Shown here in pieces: positions 8,460-17,144 of a stretch of DNA of 64,000 bases. This stretch comes from Amorphus sp040750475 (GTDB lineage Bacteria; Pseudomonadota; Alphaproteobacteria; Rhizobiales; Amorphaceae), in assembly GCF_040750475.1 (NCBI RefSeq), contig NZ_JABJVY010000010.1, positions 62,001 to 126,000 of the forward strand. The letters are read 5' to 3'. A program made the translations under genes and the position numbers. Under the pieces are notes generated by a model, which saw only the letters and a list, made by a program, of their open reading frames with translations, searched no databases and was not told where the DNA came from. The stretch's first letter is position 1; each line of letters opens with the position of its first letter.

Positions 8460-9020
8460 ATGCCCACCCCTTACCTGGAAAATCAAGTCGTTTCCAACAA
8501 GCCATATCCACGTACAACGCCCTTTGCTCAAGATCTCATTGCCCTAGTTCCCGCCCTTCGCGCCTTTGCCCGCGCCTTGTGCCGCAATGACCATGATCCC
8601 GATGATTTAACGCAAGATACGATTCTCAGGGCACTTGCAAATCGAGAAAAATTCCAACCCGGCACAAATATGAAATCCTGGCTCTTCACCATCATGAAGA
8701 ACCTATTCTATAGCGGAATAAAGATCCGTGGCCGGGAGAAGCCGGGAGCGGAAGATTGCGTATCCTCCTCTCCCTCCGTAGCTTCCACGCAGGATTGGTC
8801 GCTGCAAGGATGCGAGGTACGCGATTGCATCGACAAACTCCCGTCGGAACAACGAGAGATCCTCATCCTGATTGGGATCCAGGGCTTTTCGTATGAGGAG
8901 GCCGCCTCATTCAGAGGATGCGCCGTAGGCACCGTAAAGAGTCGTCTAAACCGTGCCCGTCATCAAGTGTTGGCGAACCTGGAAATGAAAACGGTCTCCG
9001 AGCTTCTGCAGGAGCACTGA
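8460..9020 (+). CDS. ECF RNA polymerase sigma factor, EcfG-like
   Basis: 186 residues with sigma region 2 (DPDDLTQDTILRALAN, then NMKSWLFTIMKNLFYS) and region 4 (LPSEQREILILIGIQGFSYEEAA, GTVKSRLNRAR). These match the EcfG group that runs the general stress response in alphaproteobacteria. EcfG proteins are normally held by the anti-sigma NepR and released by phosphorylated PhyR. Neither gene is adjacent here, so this may be an additional EcfG paralogue. The ATG giving MPTPYL was chosen; a start 13 codons upstream is possible. Its motif GGAAC-N16/17-nGTT precedes many genes over the next 16 kb. Confidence 0.88.
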   Translation: MPTPYLENQVVSNKPYPRTTPFAQDLIALVPALRAFARALCRNDHDPDDLTQDTILRALANREKFQPGTNMKSWLFTIMKNLFYSGIKIRGREKPGAEDCVSSSPSVASTQDWSLQGCEVRDCIDKLPSEQREILILIGIQGFSYEEAASFRGCAVGTVKSRLNRARHQVLANLEMKTVSELLQEH

Positions 9021-9352
9021 TCGGGACCGCGTCGTCAGTTCAAGTCGACGTGCATCAGGCGCCGTTCCCAGCACGTTTGCGGATGGCCTGAGGCAAAGGC
9101 GAAGGTCTTTCACGGCCGTGCGGCGACCGGACTCTTGTTCGAGGCACGAACCGCCGCAGACCCGGCCGCCGATCGCTGGGCTCGCAACCCTCTTCTCCGA
9201 AACGGCCGCCCGCGAACCGAATACGCCGATCAACCGCTTCACCGGTAAAGATACGGTCGAGTAACGGACGACGAGAACACGACCGAATTGGCAGCATCGA
9301 CGGTTGGCCCGCTTCGGCGCGGATCGTTTTCCGGCCCGGCCCATGTGGAGAT
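9021..9352. other. Intergenic region downstream of the sigma factor gene
   Basis: No gene recognised. The long minus-strand frame crossing this stretch continues antisense through the DUF2231 gene and has no domain, so it is treated as a shadow. Confidence 0.4.
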
Positions 9353-9377
9353 GGAACAATCTCTGCGATCCATCGTT
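9353..9377 (+). promoter_or_regulatory. EcfG-type promoter (perfect GGAAC-N16-CGTT)
   Basis: GGAAC at 9353-9357 and CGTT at 9374-9377 with 16 bp between them, exactly the EcfG consensus. It lies about 90 bp upstream of the DUF2231 gene, oriented to drive that gene and the two overlapped genes after it. Confidence 0.65.
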
Positions 9378-9465
9378 CGGACGCCGGAAGCCGACGGCCT
9401 GCGGATCTCGGCAGCGCCTCCGGCTTCTTCTCGACAGATAACGCAAATGCGAAACGAGGCTCGAT

Positions 9466-9921
9466 ATGACCTCCGTGCGCTACGACACGGCGCCGGTGCA
9501 CAGACGCCACCCGATTTCCGCGCGTGTCGTTCAGTTTCCCATCGTGTGTTTCACACTCACACTCTTCACCGATCTTGCCTATTGGCGGACCGCCAATCTG
9601 ATGTGGCAGAACTTCTCGTCCTGGCTGCTGTTTGCCGGGCTGATCACCGGCGTCCTGGCCATCGTGGCAGGGCTCCTCGATCTTCTTTTTGGGGAGACGG
9701 CGGGCCCGCGCCGGTCGATATGGCCCACCGTGATCGGCGGCCTGATCGTTCTCGTGCTGGCGTTTCTCAACAGCCTTATCCACGCCGGCGACGGCTGGAC
9801 GGCCGTTGTTCCATGGGGGCTCACGCTCTCCGTGGCGACGGTCGTCGTGATCATCGCCACGGATGCATTCGACACCACATCGCGCGGTCGCACGGCGAAA
9901 CGAGGTGACGACCATGCTTAG
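9466..9921 (+). CDS. DUF2231 family membrane protein
   Basis: 151 residues with four hydrophobic segments; the N-terminal pattern VRYDTAPVHRRHPISARVVQFPIVCFTLTL is cut here to its sense: a HPI(S)-type motif before the first membrane helix, as in DUF2231 proteins. Molecular function is unknown; the family is common in soil bacteria and often sits near stress or redox genes. The stop overlaps the start of the sorbosone dehydrogenase-like gene by 8 bp, so the two are co-transcribed. Confidence 0.8.
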   Translation: MTSVRYDTAPVHRRHPISARVVQFPIVCFTLTLFTDLAYWRTANLMWQNFSSWLLFAGLITGVLAIVAGLLDLLFGETAGPRRSIWPTVIGGLIVLVLAFLNSLIHAGDGWTAVVPWGLTLSVATVVVIIATDAFDTTSRGRTAKRGDDHA

Positions 9922-11641
9922 GGCAAATCCGGAAATGGATTCAACGGACCGTTCGTCCAAATATTCGGCAAGAGGCGATCGCACACGGCCGGGTTCCGCC
10001 GGCCGCAGACGGCAGCTCGCCCTGATGGGTGGCTTTGTTGCGATCGCGACGCTTGCCGGTTGCAACGATTCCTCGGATTTCGACATCTCCCAGCAGATCG
10101 GCCCCGACCCCGTCCTACCCGATCCCAATCCACCCTTGGTCGCCAACATGAAGGTCGCCGAGGTGGTCGGCTGGGCCGATGGCGAGACCCCGACCGTGCC
10201 AGACGGCTTGTCGGTGACCGCCTATGCTCAGGATCTCGCGAACCCGCGAGCGCTGCATACCCTGCCCAATGGAGATGTCCTCGTGATCCAGGCTCGCGGT
10301 CCGTCCGGCGAGCCTGTCTCGCGTCCGAAGGACATCATCCGGGGCTGGATCATGTCGATCGCTCATGGCGGCGGTGGCGGCGAAAAGAAGCCGAGCGACC
10401 TGATCACGCTCTTGCGCGACACCAATCGCGACGGAGAGGTCGACGAGCGCCACGATCTGCTTACGGACTTGAACTCTCCGTTCGGGGTCGCCTGGGCCGA
10501 CGGAACGCTCTATGTGGCGAACACCGACGCGATCCTGGCCTATCCGTATGAACTCGGCGCCAATGAGATCACCGCCGACCCCACGGTGCTGACGCCGTTG
10601 CCCGGCGGGCCGATCGATCACCATTGGACGAAGGACCTCGCGCTTGGGCCGGAAGGGCGCTTCCTCTATGCCTCCGTCGGATCCAACTCCAACATCATGG
10701 AAAATGGCCTGGAGGCAGAGAAGGGCCGCGCCGCCATCTGGCAGGTCGACCGTCGGACAGGGGCAAGTCGTGTCTTCGCATCGGGCCTGCGCAACCCGAA
10801 CGGCCTGACGTTCCATCCCGAAACGGGGGCCCTGTGGACCGTTGTCAACGAACGCGACGAACTCGGGCCCAATCTCGTTCCCGACTATATGACGTCGGTG
10901 AAGGACGGGGGCTTCTACGGTTGGCCGTGGAGCTACTACGGCAATCATGTGGACGCGCGCGTTCGCCCGAAGCGCCCGGACATGGTGGAGCAGGCCATCG
11001 CACCCGACTACGCTTTGTCGAGTCACGTCGCCCCGCTCGGCATGACCTTCGCAATGGCGTCCGCCCTTCCGGCCGACTATCGCAGCGGCGCCTTCGTCGG
11101 AGAGCATGGCAGTTGGAACCGCACCTTCTTCAACGGTTACAAGGTTGTCTATATTCCCTTCCAAGAGGGCGCTCCGTCCGGAAAAGCTCAAGACGTCGTC
11201 ACGGGCTTCATCGACGGAGACGAGGCCCACGGCAGGCCGGTCGGCGTCGGAATTGACGGCACAGGAGCCCTTCTTGTGGCCGACGACGCGGGCAACACCG
11301 TCTGGCGTGTCGCCGCCGCCGACGGCTCCGTCACGGATGCACCGATCGGAACCGATCGCGTGTCCGCCGACACTTCCTCTAGCTTCGATACGGCGACAAG
11401 CAGCGCGGCCTCCCCTGCCCGGACGGACAGCTCTGCCGCAGCGACGCCTGCGCCAGATAGCGGCGCAAGCCAAGCGAGCCAGGGCGCCCGGCCCTCATCC
11501 GACGAGCTTCTCACCGGTCAGGCGCCTGTGACGACCTCGCAAGGTAGTGGCGGCGGAACACGCCCGTCGCAGACCGACATCGCCCCGGCCGTCCTACCGA
11601 GCGAGACCGGCGCGAGCGACGGCCAGGCGAATGAGCGGTGA
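9914..11641 (+). CDS. Sorbosone dehydrogenase-like (PQQ-type) beta-propeller lipoprotein
   Basis: 575 residues. An arginine-rich start is followed by a hydrophobic stretch and a lipobox (ATLAGC), so it is probably a lipoprotein facing the periplasm. The body has the signature of the L-sorbosone/glucose dehydrogenase propeller: GLRNPNGLTFHPETGALW, TVVNERDELG, GGFYGWPWSYYG, and FVGEHGSWNR near the end. Such enzymes oxidise aldoses or related carbonyls, many with PQQ. No PQQ synthesis genes are in the window. About 110 C-terminal residues are Ala/Ser/Thr-rich and probably disordered. Confidence 0.85.
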   Translation: MLRANPEMDSTDRSSKYSARGDRTRPGSAGRRRQLALMGGFVAIATLAGCNDSSDFDISQQIGPDPVLPDPNPPLVANMKVAEVVGWADGETPTVPDGLSVTAYAQDLANPRALHTLPNGDVLVIQARGPSGEPVSRPKDIIRGWIMSIAHGGGGGEKKPSDLITLLRDTNRDGEVDERHDLLTDLNSPFGVAWADGTLYVANTDAILAYPYELGANEITADPTVLTPLPGGPIDHHWTKDLALGPEGRFLYASVGSNSNIMENGLEAEKGRAAIWQVDRRTGASRVFASGLRNPNGLTFHPETGALWTVVNERDELGPNLVPDYMTSVKDGGFYGWPWSYYGNHVDARVRPKRPDMVEQAIAPDYALSSHVAPLGMTFAMASALPADYRSGAFVGEHGSWNRTFFNGYKVVYIPFQEGAPSGKAQDVVTGFIDGDEAHGRPVGVGIDGTGALLVADDAGNTVWRVAAADGSVTDAPIGTDRVSADTSSSFDTATSSAASPARTDSSAAATPAPDSGASQASQGARPSSDELLTGQAPVTTSQGSGGGTRPSQTDIAPAVLPSETGASDGQANER

Positions 11642-12125
11642 GCGGACCCACATGAGGAGAAATCGGAACGCGGGCCGTCCGCGTTCCCGGCCCGTGCGGG
11701 ATCGGCCCGCGGTCTACAAGCTGATCCGGAATATGCGCCTGAGCGTGGAGGAGAATTCATCTCCCTACGGCTTCTCGGTGATGATCACCGGCTCCTACGC
11801 GCTTTTGAACACGCTCTCCCCGCCGGACCTCGTGGAGGTCCTGGCCGGCTCGTTCGGAGCGGCCTCTGCCTTCGTATTGGCGGAAGTCGCGGCGCTGACC
11901 TTTCTGGAAGGGCCCGCGACCAACGACTCCCAGAAGACGCGCCTGCTTGGGCGGCTTTTGAGCTTCATTTCCATCGGCTGCGGCATGAGCACGGCCTATC
12001 TTTGCGGCCTCCTCATAAACGGTCCACTGGGCTGGCTTCTGGCCGGCGCGGCCAGCGCATTCGTCTATCTGCTGCTCGATGGCCTGCAGCTGACCGTGGC
12101 CGACTACCGCGCCCGGGACGATTAG
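11631..12125 (+). CDS. Small integral membrane protein, function unknown
   Basis: 164 residues from the start that overlaps the previous stop; an ATG seven codons later (11652) would give 157. The N-terminus is very rich in arginine, then come four hydrophobic segments, including VEVLAGSFGAASAFVLAEV and LLGRLLSFISIGCGMSTAYL. No family was recognised. The overlap suggests it belongs to the same transcript as the DUF2231 and dehydrogenase-like genes. Confidence 0.7.
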   Translation: MSGERTHMRRNRNAGRPRSRPVRDRPAVYKLIRNMRLSVEENSSPYGFSVMITGSYALLNTLSPPDLVEVLAGSFGAASAFVLAEVAALTFLEGPATNDSQKTRLLGRLLSFISIGCGMSTAYLCGLLINGPLGWLLAGAASAFVYLLLDGLQLTVADYRARDD

Positions 12126-12204
12126 AGCAAAGCCAGGAGAAGTGAGGGTGACGTCGGCCGTGCCGCCCACCCGAAGCTTTTTCCCCAGAGCGGTTCGCAG
12201 CCAA

Positions 12205-12230
12205 GGAACAATTGGCCGGTCCAATCTATT
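12205..12230 (+). promoter_or_regulatory. Weak EcfG-type promoter motif before the SRPBCC gene
   Basis: GGAAC followed after 17 bp by TATT. The -35 element and its AATT extension match other motifs in this block, but the -10 differs from nGTT. It lies about 160 bp upstream of the SRPBCC start. Confidence 0.25.
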
Positions 12231-12390
12231 TGGAGCAGCAACGGGGAACCGGATCGCTGCATCCACGGACCGATTGCCCGCACTTTACTGTTTCGGGCCG
12301 TCGGCAGTGACCTTTGACGATCGGGTCGCTCGCTCCGAAGCCGAGCATCAATCGACGGCTGTTTGCGATCTCAATAGGAGGAACCGCGTC

Positions 12391-13122
12391 ATGCATTGGC
12401 AGGTTCGAACCAATCGATTTCCGGAATGGTCCGACCGAGTTCCCATGCCTTCGTGGCATAACCTCGCGCGAGAGGATTGGGATCGGGAGAAACGACCTCC
12501 GGCCCGGGAGCACGGCCTTGCGCCCGTACTCGGTCTTGGCGCGATCGCGCTGGTCGGGGTGGCTTTGGGCGCAGCACTCTCGAAACCGAGAGAACCGCGG
12601 CATCCGGCCGATTCCGCACCGGGACGCACGGCTCGGCGCAGCCGCTTCGGAGCCTTTGCCGCCGTCGGCCGCAGCGTGACCATCAAGCGCCCACGGGCCG
12701 ATCTGTTCGCCTTCTGGCGAGACTTCGAAAACCTCCCGAAATTCATGGAAAATATCGAAGAGGTCCGGCAGGTCGGCGAGACGCGATATGCGTGGACCGT
12801 CAAAGCTCCCTTTGGCCGCGATGTGGAGATCGTGACGGAGATCGTGCAGGAGCGGCCCGATGAGCTCATTGCCTGGCGCTCCGTGGCCGGGTCCGACATC
12901 GAAACGGAAGGTCGCGTTACCTTTAAGGATGCTCCGGCCGGCCGAGGCACCGTCGTCTCCGCGACCATCGCCTATGTCCCGCCGTCGGGAGAGATCGGCA
13001 GGCTCGCCGCAAAGATTTTCCAGCGCGAGCCCAGCATCCAGGCCCGCCGCGAACTGAAACGCTTCAAGATGCTGATGGAAACCGGCGAGATCGCGACCGC
13101 CGGCATTCCCCACTCCAACTGA
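12391..13122 (+). CDS. SRPBCC family (polyketide cyclase-like) membrane-anchored protein
   Basis: 243 residues: a polar N-terminus, one hydrophobic segment (VLGLGAIALVGVALGAAL, about residues 47-65), then an SRPBCC/START-like domain with VTIKRPRADLFAFWRDFENLPKFM and FLAWRSV-like strands. SRPBCC domains form a hydrophobic cavity that binds lipids or polyketides; the ligand is unknown. The start follows a strong AGGAGGA ribosome-binding site. It is 12 bp upstream of the zinc alcohol dehydrogenase, and the pair recurs in stress loci of Rhizobiales. Confidence 0.85.
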   Translation: MHWQVRTNRFPEWSDRVPMPSWHNLAREDWDREKRPPAREHGLAPVLGLGAIALVGVALGAALSKPREPRHPADSAPGRTARRSRFGAFAAVGRSVTIKRPRADLFAFWRDFENLPKFMENIEEVRQVGETRYAWTVKAPFGRDVEIVTEIVQERPDELIAWRSVAGSDIETEGRVTFKDAPAGRGTVVSATIAYVPPSGEIGRLAAKIFQREPSIQARRELKRFKMLMETGEIATAGIPHSN

Positions 13123-13134
13123 GGAGTCGCAACA

Positions 13135-14322
13135 ATGCGTGCGCTCACCTGGCATGGGTCCCAGGACGTCCGGGTCGAGACTGTCCCCGATCCTGAGATT
13201 TTCAACCCCCACGACGCGATCATCAAGATCACTTCGACCGCCATCTGCGGCTCCGATCTGCATCTCTATGACGGCGTGATCCCTGCGGTGTTGCCGGGAG
13301 ACATCCTCGGCCACGAGTTCATGGGCGAGGTGGTGGAAACCGGTTCGCAGAGCCCCCTCAAGAACGGTCAACGCGTGGTGGTCCCGTTCGTGATTGCGTG
13401 CGGACACTGCTATTTCTGCGAGAAGCAGCAGTACTCCGCTTGCGACAACTCCAATCCGTCCGAAAAGCAGGACATGACGGAGTTCCTGTTCGGCCACGGC
13501 GTCGCCGGGCTGTTCGGCTATTCGCAGTTGACCGGAGGCTACCCCGGCGGCCAGGCGCAATATGTCCGGGTCCCCTTCTCCAACGTCGGTCCGGTCGAGG
13601 TTCCGGACGGCATCGAGGATGAAAAGGTCCTGTTCCTCTCCGATATCCTGCCGACCGGCTGGATGGCGGCGGAAAACGCGGAGATCGAAGAGGGCGACAC
13701 CATCGCCGTTTGGGGATGCGGACCGGTCGGCCTGTTCGCGATCCAATGCGCCCTCAAAATGGGCGCCGACCGGGTGATCGGCATCGACAACTTGCCAAAC
13801 CGGCTCAGACTGGCCCGCGAACTGGGCGCGGAGGTCGTTGACTACAGCCAGACGAACGTAGCCGAAGCTCTGATGGAGATGACCGGGGGTATCGGCCCGG
13901 ACGCCGTCATCGATGCGGTCGGCATGGAGGCGCACGGCTTTGCGCCCGACAGCGTGCTCGACACCGTCAAGCAGAAGGTCGGCTTCGGCGCCGACCGCGC
14001 CCATGCCCTGCGCCAGGCGATCTATGCCTGCAGAAAAGGAGGCCGCGTTTCCATGCCGGGCGTTTACGGCGGCTTTGCCGACAAATTTCCCCTCGGCGCC
14101 CTGATGGAAAAGGGCCTGACCGTCAGGACCGGTCAAACCCACGTCCAGCGCTACAGCGATAAGCTGCTGCAGATGATCGTGGACGGCGAGTTGGACACGA
14201 CGTTCCTGATCAGCCACCGGTTGCCCCTCGAAAAGGCGGCGACCGGCTACAAGAACTTCAAGGAAAACGCGAACGAATGGACCAAGGTCGTTTTGAACCC
14301 TTGGGCAGAGGAGGCACAATGA
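13135..14322 (+). CDS. Zinc-dependent alcohol dehydrogenase (formaldehyde dehydrogenase-like)
   Basis: 395 residues, medium-chain dehydrogenase. Catalytic zinc motifs CGSDLHLYDG and GHEFMGEVVE are present, as are the structural zinc cysteines (CGHCYFCEKQQYSAC) and the NAD-binding fold VWGCGPVGLFAIQCA. Length and insertions match the glutathione-independent formaldehyde dehydrogenase-like branch. The true substrate is unknown. It starts after a GAGGAGT ribosome-binding site, 12 bp from the SRPBCC gene, and overlaps the next SDR gene by 4 bp, so the three form one operon. Confidence 0.92.
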   Translation: MRALTWHGSQDVRVETVPDPEIFNPHDAIIKITSTAICGSDLHLYDGVIPAVLPGDILGHEFMGEVVETGSQSPLKNGQRVVVPFVIACGHCYFCEKQQYSACDNSNPSEKQDMTEFLFGHGVAGLFGYSQLTGGYPGGQAQYVRVPFSNVGPVEVPDGIEDEKVLFLSDILPTGWMAAENAEIEEGDTIAVWGCGPVGLFAIQCALKMGADRVIGIDNLPNRLRLARELGAEVVDYSQTNVAEALMEMTGGIGPDAVIDAVGMEAHGFAPDSVLDTVKQKVGFGADRAHALRQAIYACRKGGRVSMPGVYGGFADKFPLGALMEKGLTVRTGQTHVQRYSDKLLQMIVDGELDTTFLISHRLPLEKAATGYKNFKENANEWTKVVLNPWAEEAQ

Positions 14323-15092
14323 ACGCAAATCCGTTTGCGGTCGTCACGGGCGCTTCCACCGGGATTGGCTTCGAACTTGCGAAATGCTGCGCGCATGACG
14401 GCTATGATCTTCTGATCTGCGCCGACGAACCCGAGATCGAGCAGGCGGCCGAGGCGCTGCGGGATGAGACCGTGGCGGTCGAAACCCTCATGGCGGATCT
14501 CGGGACGCGGGAAGGGACAGCCGCGCTGTGCGAGGCGATCGCCGATCGCCCCGTCGATGCGCTCCTTGCCAATGCCGGACGCGGATTGGGCGATGCTTTC
14601 CTCGATGAGGACCTGGACAAGGCCGTGGATGTGATCGACCTCAACGTGGTCAGCACGATCGCGCTGATCCACGATGTCGGGCGGCAGATGCGTGCGCGCG
14701 GGTCCGGCAAGATCCTGATCACGGGCTCGGTTGCCGGCTTCATGCCGGGGAGCTTCCAGGCTGTCTACAACGGGACCAAGGCTTTCCTCGACAGCTTCAG
14801 CTGGGCGCTGCGCAACGAGTTGAAAGAGCGTGGTGTCACCGTCACGTGCCTGATGCCGGGCCCGACCGAGACGGAATTCTTCAATCGGGCCGGAATGCAA
14901 GATACCAAGATCGGATCCAGTGATGACAAGGACGATCCCGCGAAGGTGGCCAGGCAAGGCTACGAGGCCATGGAAGAAGGCGTCAGCGGCGTGACAGTCG
15001 GCTTCATGAACAAGGTGCAGACCACGTTCGCCGGGATCATCCCCGATAGCGTCCTTGCGGAAATGCACCGGCGCATGGCGGAGCCGCAATAA
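14319..15092 (+). CDS. SDR family oxidoreductase
   Basis: 257 residues, classical short-chain dehydrogenase: the cofactor motif TGASTGIG near residue 8, the NAG motif in LLANAGRG, the catalytic Ser in ITGSVAG and YNGTK (Tyr-x3-Lys). The substrate cannot be read from sequence. The start was chosen at the ATG overlapping the alcohol dehydrogenase stop by 4 bp rather than an earlier in-frame codon. It is third in the SRPBCC-ADH-SDR operon, likely a stress-inducible carbonyl-handling set. Confidence 0.92.
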   Translation: MNANPFAVVTGASTGIGFELAKCCAHDGYDLLICADEPEIEQAAEALRDETVAVETLMADLGTREGTAALCEAIADRPVDALLANAGRGLGDAFLDEDLDKAVDVIDLNVVSTIALIHDVGRQMRARGSGKILITGSVAGFMPGSFQAVYNGTKAFLDSFSWALRNELKERGVTVTCLMPGPTETEFFNRAGMQDTKIGSSDDKDDPAKVARQGYEAMEEGVSGVTVGFMNKVQTTFAGIIPDSVLAEMHRRMAEPQ

Positions 15093-15201
15093 GAGTTGTC
15101 GGTCCAATCGGCGGGAAAACTGAGGTAACCTGCTGTAGCAGGCCGCATCAGACCGGCTGTTGCGGGAAACGCGATGGCTCTGACCAAGCGGACGGGCGAC
15201 G

Positions 15202-16533
15202 ATGAGATCACGGTCTCCTGACGAGTACCTTTCCGTGGACGAGCGGTCGGCTGTCGCAGCCCTCAGCAACCTCGCGGAGCCATTGCCGCCGCTTGATGCG
15301 CCCGACTTCGCCTTTTTCGCAGATCGACTGGCGGATGCCAAAGTTGTGCTCCTTGGCGAAGCGAGCCACGGAACCTCCGAGTTCTACCGGGCACGGGCGG
15401 CCATCACCAAGCGGCTGATCGAACGGCACGGATTTTGGATCGTCGCGGTCGAGGCGGACTGGCCGGATGCCGCCGCGATCGATCGCTACGTGCGCTGGAA
15501 GCCGCATCGTCCGGACGAAGAGGCACCGTTCCAACGATTTCCGGTCTGGATGTGGCGCAATGTCGAGGTCGACCAGTTCATCCGCTGGCTCAGGGACAGA
15601 AACGAGGCTGCACCCCGCGCGCCGGCCGGCTTCTTCGGGCTCGACCTTTACAGCCTCGACACGTCGATCCGCGCGGTCATCGATTATCTGGACGCAGTCG
15701 ATCCCGCGACGGCGAATGTGGCCCGCGAGCGCTATGCATGCCTGCGGCCCTGGGCGGGAGCCCATGTCGACTATGGCCGCGCCGCGCTGGAACGCGGTTT
15801 TGCGCCCTGCGAGGAGGCGGTCGTGGGCATGCTGCAATCGCTGCTCGCCAAACGCCTCGACTATTGTGCGCAGGACGGCGAGGCCTTCTTCGACGCCGCG
15901 CAGAATGCACGTCTGGTGCGCGACGCAGAGGTCTACTATCGCGCCATGTATTACGGTTCGGCGCAATCGTGGAATTTGCGGGACCGGCACATGTTCGAGA
16001 CGCTCGAAGCGCTCGTGGGCGAGGAACAGCTTGGCGGGAAAGCCATCGTCTGGGCCCACAACTCCCACATCGGCGACGCCCGCGAGACCGGCATGTCGGA
16101 GCGCGGCGAATATAATCTCGGCCAACTCTGTCGCGAACGCTGGGGCGATGCGGCCCTACTCGTCGGCTTCGGGACCGATCGCGGTGCGGTCGCCGCCGCC
16201 ACCGACTGGGGCGACGATATGGAGATCAAGCAGGTTCGGCCTGCCCTGCCCTCCTCCTACGAGGCTATTGCGCAGGCAACCGGCATCCCGAGCTTTCTCG
16301 CGGACTTCCGCCATGCGGATGCGGACCGACGCGCGCCCTTGTCGGAGCGGAGGCTCGAACGCTTTATCGGCGTCATCTACCGCCCGGAAACCGAGCGTTG
16401 GAGCCACTATGTGGAGTCGGCGCTAGCCCGCCAGTTCGACTTCTACCTGTGGTTCGACAAGACCAGCGCGATCTCCCCTCTTGCGACCCATAGCGACAGG
16501 GGCGAACCGGACACCTATCCGTTCGGGCTTTGA
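15202..16533 (+). CDS. Erythromycin esterase family protein
   Basis: 443 residues. GEASHGTSEFYRAR near residue 51 and WAHNSHIGDARET later are the conserved active-site segments of the erythromycin esterase/EreA-like superfamily. Most chromosomal members in soil bacteria are not proven macrolide esterases, so a resistance role is not implied. There is no signal peptide. It stands alone 110 bp after the SDR gene, and I see no EcfG motif directly in front of it. Confidence 0.88.
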   Translation: MRSRSPDEYLSVDERSAVAALSNLAEPLPPLDAPDFAFFADRLADAKVVLLGEASHGTSEFYRARAAITKRLIERHGFWIVAVEADWPDAAAIDRYVRWKPHRPDEEAPFQRFPVWMWRNVEVDQFIRWLRDRNEAAPRAPAGFFGLDLYSLDTSIRAVIDYLDAVDPATANVARERYACLRPWAGAHVDYGRAALERGFAPCEEAVVGMLQSLLAKRLDYCAQDGEAFFDAAQNARLVRDAEVYYRAMYYGSAQSWNLRDRHMFETLEALVGEEQLGGKAIVWAHNSHIGDARETGMSERGEYNLGQLCRERWGDAALLVGFGTDRGAVAAATDWGDDMEIKQVRPALPSSYEAIAQATGIPSFLADFRHADADRRAPLSERRLERFIGVIYRPETERWSHYVESALARQFDFYLWFDKTSAISPLATHSDRGEPDTYPFGL

Positions 16534-16577
16534 AGGAACTGTAAGGCGCCTCTGCCCATTTGGTCCTCCAGGCGATC

Positions 16578-16602
16578 GGAACATTCACGATCTTCGACAG
16601 TT
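16578..16602 (+). promoter_or_regulatory. EcfG-type promoter motif before the CBS gene
   Basis: GGAAC, 16 bp, then AGTT (one base from CGTT), 37 bp upstream of the CBS-domain start. Confidence 0.45.
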
Positions 16603-16638
16603 CGGGAGCATCCCAATTGCCGGAAAGGAGGAATGAGA

Positions 16639-17067
16639 ATGCGTATTTCCGAAATCATGACACGCGGCACGGCGGTCGCCGACCCCAACGACACTGCACG
16701 GGCGATTTCCCAGCGAATGGTCGCCGAGGATCTCGGCTATCTGCCTGTTGGCGAACAGGACCGCCTCGTTGGCAGCATCACGGACCGAGACATCATGGCT
16801 CGCGTTGTGGCCGAAGGCCGTGGAGCGGACTGCAGCGTCGGCGATGTCATGACAAAGGACGTCAAATACTGCTTCGAGGAAGATGACGTCGATCAGGTCA
16901 TGAGAAACATGGCCAACACCAAGGTGCGGCGCATGCCCGTGGTCAACAGCGACAAACGGCTGGTGGGCATCGTCTCACTCGCGGATGGCGCCAGCGAGGG
17001 CGACCCGTCTGCCGCTGGCGACAGCCTAGGCAAGCTGCGAGACCAGGAGAGCTCGTACGCTGACTGA
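16639..17067 (+). CDS. CBS domain protein
   Basis: 142 residues made of two CBS domains (ISEIMTRGTAVADPND; VGDVMTKDVKYCFEEDD, then VRRMPVVNSDKRLVGIVSLAD). Such stand-alone pairs bind adenosine nucleotides and are common in stress regulons. The ATG at 16639 was chosen because AAAGGAGGA ends 8 bp before it; the earlier ATG at 16633 overlaps that ribosome-binding site. The C-terminal 25 residues are polar. Confidence 0.9.
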   Translation: MRISEIMTRGTAVADPNDTARAISQRMVAEDLGYLPVGEQDRLVGSITDRDIMARVVAEGRGADCSVGDVMTKDVKYCFEEDDVDQVMRNMANTKVRRMPVVNSDKRLVGIVSLADGASEGDPSAAGDSLGKLRDQESSYAD

Positions 17068-17144
17068 TGTTTCGACATAGACACCTGAAACAAAGGCGGT
17101 CGCCACGAGGCGGCCGCCCGATTCACTTCGCCCGCGACATCGCT

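Noticed and set aside
9055..10149. Long minus-strand frame opposite the DUF2231 gene
   Set aside because: It is arginine- and proline-rich, has no motif, and the opposite strand has a well-supported gene.
12226..14328. 700-residue minus-strand frame opposite the SRPBCC and alcohol dehydrogenase genes
   Set aside because: Antisense to genes with full catalytic motifs; no domain of its own.
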